Shown here: positions 58,565 through 64,000 of the stretch, piece after piece
How positions within the stretch are numbered: position 1 is the first letter of the stretch
Layout of the letters: every line of letters starts with the position of its first letter
Source of the DNA: Cunninghamia lanceolata
Taxonomy: Eukaryota; Streptophyta; Pinopsida; Cupressales; Cupressaceae
Length of the DNA: 64,000 bases
Reading direction: 5' to 3'
Assembly: GCA_027924645.1 (NCBI GenBank)
Contig: BSBN01000213.1
Span: 32,552,501 to 32,616,500, forward strand
Translations under genes and position numbers: made by a program
Notes under the pieces: model-generated
Told to the model about the DNA's origin: nothing
Database searches by the model: none
The model's input: the letters and a program-made list of their open reading frames with translations, nothing else

Positions 58565-59180
58565 TCAGCTGCAGGTTTCAGAGGATAACGTTGATCTAGC
58601 CTTATTTTGTTTTTACCGCGCCGATACATTTGCTGAGTACCTGCTTGAGAGTCCGAAGTTTCAAGAGGGTCCGTTTGGGGTCATGAGGGATACTCTCATT
58701 CATGGTTCATGTGCTATCAAGCGTTTTGTGGGAGTCATTATAGGTACTCTAACTACAATGCTTCCTCATAGAGATTTTGTGTTTGGGTTTGCAGAGCAGG
58801 TTGCCAGAGGCCCTACCCAATCAGTGATTCGGGATCAAAGATTGGAGCCTTCTCTTGATTCCAGTGTTCCATGTGATGATCCATTGACTGGGGTTGGAGC
58901 GTTTTATCACAACTACACAGTGAGGACTGCTCATCATTTTTCTTTTCATCCACACGTGGAGGGCTTGATGATGCATTGATGTGGATTGGTTCCGAGATTA
59001 TACCATCCATTGTGGGATGGAAAGTTACCATCTTCAGTGGATGGAGTTAGTGGCTGCAAGTATCTGACTCAGTTGTTTGCAGGTGAGTACTTGCGAGATC
59101 AGTGTTTAGTTTCCCATCATGCTGACATGTATCCAACAAAGTTTGCTACTGATGAAGGGGGTAAATCATTGTTGATTTGG
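58565..59180 (+). pseudogene. Element P middle module
   Basis: In a different frame: FAEYLLESPKFQEG, GVMRDTLIHGSCAIKRFVGV, HRDFVFGFAEQV, then ARTAHH-type and PLWDGKLPSSVDGVSGCKYL. No recognised domain. The region ends near 59180, where unrelated sequence begins. Confidence 0.4.
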
Positions 59181-59184
59181 ACAA

Positions 59185-59910
59185 CTTATTACATTACAAA
59201 AGCTCAAATACAATCGGAGGAATCAACCCTCCACATGCTGCAACACATTACAGCTTCCTCTCGCAAGACTCTGGGATCATCTGCCTTCTGTAACCCCAAA
59301 TCAGCTAGGGTTTCTATTTTCCCACCTATTCTTGACTCTACGCTTCCCCCCTTTAACTCTACTACTGCCCAGGGTTCCCAAAAATGGTTATTAATAGCCT
59401 TTTTGGCGGCCAACAACCTAATTTCAAAATTTGCATCTCCCTCCAAAAATAGGTCAACTTCCGGGAGCCATAACTTTTGATCCAAGTGTCCGATTGACGA
59501 ACCGTTTTATGCGTCGGAAAGCTTGTAGAGTGCTCTACATGTTAAGAACCCGCTCTGCCGATTCTGGCCATTTTCGGGCCTGTCCAGGTCCATTTAGTGC
59601 CTCAAACCTGAGTTTGAATAATTTTGAGGCGTTTTCGAAAAATGGAAACTTTAATATCTTTCAGCTCGCAAATGATCTTTGCATGATTCCTTCGCCAAAG
59701 GTCTTATTTTTTCGTTATGTAACTTCTTATAAATTTTCACTTCATTCCGTGCCCAAATGCAAACTTTCTAAAAATAGCAGGTTGTTATTTTTAGCAGTTT
59801 GGAAAAACTGAAAGTTCTACATCATTATTCAAGTGATTATGGAACCAGAACCACAAATTTTGAAAGAACATCAACAATTTTGAAAAACACCTTTTTTTAG
59901 GTGATGCAAG
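59185..59910. other. Unidentified insert in element P
   Basis: Sequence unlike the surrounding element, with TTTTGATCCAAGTGTCCGAT and GAACCGTTTTATGCGTCGGA phrases that I associate with plant LTR retroelements. Neither ends nor TSD could be fixed. It breaks the P coding region between the middle and the 3' module. Confidence 0.35.
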
Positions 59911-60620
59911 ATTGCCCTTACACCACTGGATGCTCCTACATCAGCTACTCCTATGTCACAGAGATTTCTTGTGGATACATGGGTTTAGAGTGATTATGGT
60001 GTCAGTGGGCATGATGGTTTAGTTGGATGTCACATCCATGAGAGTATAGTAGAGTATGGAGATAGTTGTGGCGCTTCAGATACTTTCAATTATTCCTATC
60101 TCCGTAGAGCAGATGGATGTGGGTATCGGTTACATTGGGACCCATGTGTTGACAGGGGTGGCACTGTAGTTTGGATGCGTTCCGTTGGATGGCTTCACCA
60201 CTTCAGTCATAGTGAAGTGGGAATTAGTGTGCAGCAGAAGTCTAGGAGTGCTCTTCTTAGCAGGCTTCTATTCTGGATTTGGGATCCAGGTATTTTTGGT
60301 TGGACACTCTTCAGTGCACTCTGGGATCCTTCGTGTGCATCGAGGCTCCAGTTTGGGTTCATTGGGGAGTATTGCAGTATGTACCTAATGAGGATTACTT
60401 GCAGTTTTACTTTTGGTTCCCATGTACATGATTCGTTTGAGATGCATAGTTTCAGTGCGCAAGGATTGGACAGTTGGTTTGGTGTTCATTTTTGCGTAGT
60501 TTTGGTTATGCTGATGTTGCGGCAGTTGTGCTTCAGTGTGGGACATTTTGCAATCTTCCTTTGGACTTTCAGTGTAGTTGTGCTTCTTTGCAGTCGTGAT
60601 TGCTCGGGGACAAGCAATCT
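59911..60620 (+). pseudogene. 3'-end (WDPG) module of element P
   Basis: One frame from 60175 reads MRSVGWLHHFSHSEVGISVQ, WIWDPGIFGWTLFSALWDPS, and ends hydrophobic (WFGVHFCVVLVMLMLRQLCF). Upstream in the same register is YRLHWDPC. It is homologous to T2 at 48.07-48.45 kb and by position and WDPG to M at 5059-5841. The final residues run into the PPT and LTR, as in many plant retroelement 3' ORFs. The true frame is uncertain because similarity to T2 persists in a second frame. Function unknown. Confidence 0.45.
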
Positions 60621-60621
60621 C

Positions 60622-60634
60622 AGGGAGGGCGGAC
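60622..60634 (+). promoter_or_regulatory. Polypurine tract of element P
   Basis: AGGGAGGGCGGAC directly before the 3' LTR start TGTAATGTCCCC. Confidence 0.8.
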
Positions 60635-61018
60635 TGTAATGTCCCCAATTTCGAGAGCATCAAAGTTTGGAAGATTAGCCTATTATCTGACCCTCATAGG
60701 CTAATGGAGTTGTTTAGAGGGTCCCATTTGGCAGTTATCAAGGTGTTTCCTTCTCCAGAGCTCAATTTGGTTCAGGTTGGACCTTCATTTGATGTTTTTG
60801 GACTCAGTTATACACACTATTTATAGTAAGTCACCATTTCAGCAGAGTCAGTGTTTCTATATATAGCAGGGCACCTGGACAGGGCTTGATTACAGTGTCG
60901 ATCCCTTACTCAATTGGTTTGATCTGGTAATGAGGGATTTACTATTTATAGTAAGACTTTGGTTGTAGAGAGGGACCCTTGCTATTTTTAGTAAGGCGAT
61001 TGGATGCACAAAGGGTAC
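60635..61018 (+). repeat. 3' LTR of element P, truncated
   Basis: Matches 43442-43825 closely, including the three palindromic TATTTATAGTAAG-type sites. The match stops at AAAGGGTAC, where TGTTGATGATTG of another element begins. In the 5' LTR the text continues, so this is an insertion point and not an LTR end. Confidence 0.85.
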
Positions 61019-63030
61019 TGTTGATGATTGTTTTTGGACAAGTCAACAATTAGAGTGAAATACAAAGTATCTGACTCCCTCTTGAGCAAAGCCTCTCGAA
61101 TGCTGAACGAAATGATCAAACAAGATGACTCCAAGGTTCCTTTCTTATGATTTTGTAAGAGATAGCTCAGTGACTAAGTATGATTTTGCTGTTAAACACA
61201 AAGGGACTTACATTAGATCTTTCTTCTTTCATTCAACTTATCTCTCCTTCAGTGTGGATGATATGTATATACAAGGTCTCAATGATAAAGAAAATAAAAA
61301 AGGGTTAAGGGTTCAGAAAGCTAATCTAAGGTCAATGAGGTAATGATGAGGTATTGAATAGACAAACTCCCTAATTAACCGAACTTCACTTCGCCAAGGA
61401 TGCCTACAACTACATGAAGTTGGTGCAATCTCCTAAGGTTATGCGAATGGTTTTCAAATCATGAAGGTTCATATGAGCACCCCCATTGAATGGCGCAGCT
61501 CAAACTAGCATCCACAATCGAACTTATACAATTTAAGCTCAGACTAGCTTTACACAACAATTCACCAGCGATGAATGTTCAAAGCATGAGCTAGGAGTTG
61601 ATCAAATATTCAGTACAACATACATTACAACAATGAGCTCTAATCTATTTCTAATCTATTTGAAACATCTCTCCATTTCATTGAGTACAAGAAATCAAGT
61701 TATTCCACAAAATAATACTTAACACCAAACAAGTAGCTCCAATGTCTTTGCATTAACCTTGAGAAATATTTACAACAATTTCAAGTCCTCTCAGACAATT
61801 TTGAGAGTCTCTCCTATTCTACTCGTAAAATCTAAAATCTATTCTCTCTAATGAATTACAAATGAGGCAACAAGGCCTTTATATAGAAGTCCCAATTACA
61901 ATGAATGGCTGAGATCAATTCGATAGCCAAGGGCTCAGATCATGCCACCTCATAGGTAGTTACAACAACTTGCTATTTTAGCAAAAAAGAGAGAGGCAAT
62001 GAAGGCACGTTTTCCAATGTGATAAGGTAAGGCGAAAACATTTAAATATTCCTCCACATAGGAATCCCTTTGACTTCTTTTATTAAATGATACATTGAAT
62101 GCATTAAATAATGCGGCTAATCAAAATTGAATGATGTGTACTCGCCACATAGATGCCAACTCAGCATACTTCGAAAATTGTATCATCTTTATGTGATGTA
62201 TTCAATGTGATTGCTTGAACTTGTATGTTTAGGAATACATCTGGTAGATCTTGCCTTGTACATCTCCTTGCAACTGGATGTATGATACTTGTTGCTTCGC
62301 TTGACTAACTTTGCAATGTTTCTTCTTCTTGTAGGATGTAGATATGAATGATCTTCTTTGGATGCATCCTCTTGAAGAGAGTAGAGTAGAGATATGATGA
62401 TGATGATGCTTCCTTCATGTAAGAGTAGGAGATTCTCTTGGACTTGAAATTGTAAAGTCTTGAAGTTTAGATGGATGAATGCCTTCGTTTAATGTAGAAG
62501 TTGATGAAGTAATCCTTCATGATGATCTTTGAAGCTTGATGAACCTCTCAAGGAGACTTTGAAGTTTGATGAACCTTTGAAGATTTGAACATAATGTATG
62601 AATGCCCTGTCTGTGAACATGATGCCATTTGATGAAGAGTTCCAGTAGATTGATGAAGAAATCAGCTGGTACTTGAAGTGATGTAGATCTCTTGGAATGA
62701 TGCTTCCTTGAGGGTTGACGAACTTGAAGTAGAATTGATGCCTTAGGAAGCCTTGATGAAGATGATGAAGTAGTTGGTACTTGAAGTGACTTCTTAGAAC
62801 AGCTACTTGATGTCTTCTTTACACACAGCCACTTGTTGACTTTACTCTTAGCATGAAGGTGATTCCAGCCCTTAGCTCCTGCAACAAACAAAAAGCAATA
62901 TCAATCCTTATTCTTACAACACAAAATAATCATTATAAATCAATTTCTAACCTTTCCAACCTTAAGTGCATTGGATCTAGAAAGTGAATTCTTGATCAGA
63001 AGATATTTTACTTAAACAAAACCATGCTCT
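61019..63030. mobile_element. Unidentified element inserted in the P 3' LTR
   Basis: Starts TGTTGATGATTG at a point where the P LTR is broken, so it is probably the left end of another LTR-type element. A target duplication of ggtac would be expected beyond the window. It contains no recognised domain. The part 62330-62890 has loosely repeated GATGAAG/TACTTGAAG words. Confidence 0.4.
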
Positions 63031-63039
63031 ATAAAGCTG

Positions 63040-64000
63040 GCGCACTAGTTGATAATTCAGATTTCTTACTGATTTAAATGCCTTGAATCAACTTTCAGAT
63101 CTTAAAAGGACTAGCGCATCGGTTAGCAAGTTTGAAATCCTCTTCAAAGTGGGGCAACGGTTGAGGCCTTCAAGATCTTCTTACATTGAGCGCATTGGAT
63201 GAGGGTACTGAGTTCTTCTAGATTGAAATTTTGATACCTATTACCCCTTCTTCCTCAAGCGCATTAGATTAAAGGTGTTGAATCTTCTTGAGGTTAGTGA
63301 TTGAAAATACCTTGATCTTCCCTTCATAAACCTTGAACCTTTAAACCTTACCTTATCCTCAAGCGGAGCATTGGATTGATACATTGAGATCTTCCTTACA
63401 CGCCTCCAACACTTGACTCTTCTTCCCTTCATGAGGTGGCGGAGTGGTTGGATACTTTGGATTCGTCTTGAAAATCTCTGAATTTTGCCTAGACTACCCT
63501 GATTTAGTGGCGCTTTGGATCAAAGGATTGAATTCCTCTAGAATTTCACTTTAAGACTTGATTTTAGATTCTTCTTGAAGTAGTCGCATTAGTTCACACC
63601 TTCAAAATCCTCTTCCTCTAGGCGCTTTGGATCAAGTTTTTGATTTCTTCTAGCATCTCCCTTGGCGCATTGGTTTGAGTATTTGGGTTCCTCTTGCTTG
63701 AGCGCACCGGTCAAGGGTTTGAAGATCTTCTAGATTAAACACATCGGTTGAAAGGTAAAGGATCCTTTGAAGTGGCGCATTGGTTTCCCATGTTGGAATC
63801 CTCCTGACTTAGGCGCATTAGATGACCCATTTGCAATCTTCTGGGAACTTAACACATTTTTAATGATAAACCCTTCCCCCATCGTATTAGATCTTGATAC
63901 TGAATCTTCTTAGAGGTGGTCGCATTGGATGAAGGGTGTGATTTCCTCTTAAATTTTCCTTTCGAAACTCAACTTTTACTCTCCTCTACAAGGTCGCATT
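63040..64000 (+). repeat. Degenerate minisatellite, about 36-bp period
   Basis: A unit of the form GGCGCATTGGATNAAGGNTT followed by TGAATCTTCTT recurs about 17 times (for example near 63115, 63190, 63259, 63508, 63622, 63665, 63700, 63774, 63812, 63918) with spacings of about 35-43 or multiples. It runs off the right edge. Monomers differ at several positions, so the array is old. Confidence 0.75.

Larger units (their letters stand above)
43442..61018 (+). mobile_element. Element P: non-autonomous LTR element carrying a PDS5-like segment
   Basis: 5' LTR (43442-45323), PBS (45325-45336), a coding region starting at 45550, PPT (60622-60634) and 3' LTR (60635-61018, truncated by a later insertion). 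The overlapping parts of the two LTRs are about 90% identical by eye. With T2 and U3 removed, the internal region is about 4.4 kb. It holds a PDS5-like segment, an acidic region, a coiled-coil module and a 3' WDPG module. No enzymes are visible. The coding modules after the PDS5 segment are homologous to element M. Confidence 0.75.

Noticed and set aside
63040..64000. CRISPR array
   Set aside because: There is no alternation of identical repeats and unique spacers. Monomers are degenerate and contiguous, and the genome is eukaryotic.
1..64000. Reverse transcriptase, integrase or protease domain in any element
   Set aside because: I looked for YxDD-type, HHCC-type and DTG/DSG contexts in the open frames on both strands and found none with supporting sequence.

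Overview
The window looks like plant nuclear DNA from a large, repeat-rich genome, most probably a gymnosperm. That placement is an inference from the AT-rich composition, the nested LTR retrotransposons, many related LTR families that begin TGTAATGTCC, and intron-bearing hAT and LINE remnants. I find no intact host gene, rRNA, tRNA or CRISPR array, and no reverse transcriptase or integrase domain. Nearly everything recognisable is transposable element sequence, and exact 5-bp target-site duplications (TSDs) allow much of the nesting to be resolved.

Left block (1800-17801, minus strand): element M, a large non-autonomous LTR element with primer-binding site (PBS), polypurine tract (PPT), 3' LTR and a decayed coiled-coil reading frame. 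Four later insertions broke it: solo LTRs S1 (TSD ttgta), S2 (ctcat) and S3 (tcacc), and unit U1 (caact). Removing U1 rejoins the broken reading frame. U1 is a 5.9-kb TG..CA unit that looks like a giant solo LTR. It carries a roughly 960-codon decayed ORF upstream of its own TATA box, and repeated GC-rich hairpins.

Centre (17802-41210): element G with an LTR, a TTGGCGCC-type PBS and a decayed gag, interrupted by LTR S5 (TSD tagaa) which itself holds a TIR element. Further right lie a second G-type LTR split by unit U2, a hAT transposase remnant with two introns, a LINE ORF1/ORF2 fragment on the minus strand, and long stretches in which I recognise nothing.

Right block (41216-61018, plus strand): solo LTR S4, then element P (5' LTR 43442-45323, 3' LTR 60635-61018). 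P is related to M but carries at its N-terminal side a segment that reads as the N-terminal HEAT region of PDS5, the cohesin regulator. The segment has no visible introns, and its frame runs on into the same coiled-coil module that M has. P was hit at one codon by element T2 (46103-53681), and a tandem duplication gives two copies of part of the PDS5 segment. It was hit again by unit U3 (53811-57121). The 3' LTR of T2 holds 3.4 kb of compositionally foreign DNA: an organelle-like stretch, a G-rich hairpin zone, and a retroelement part with a canonical TGGTATCAGAGC PBS.

Right edge (61019-64000): an unidentified insertion in the P 3' LTR, ending in a degenerate minisatellite with a period of about 36 bp that runs off the window.

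The most interesting points are the PDS5 capture by a non-autonomous retroelement family, the ORF-bearing giant LTR-like U family with deletion derivatives and hairpin arrays, and the module exchange among M, P and T2. All coding regions are broken by stops or frameshifts.
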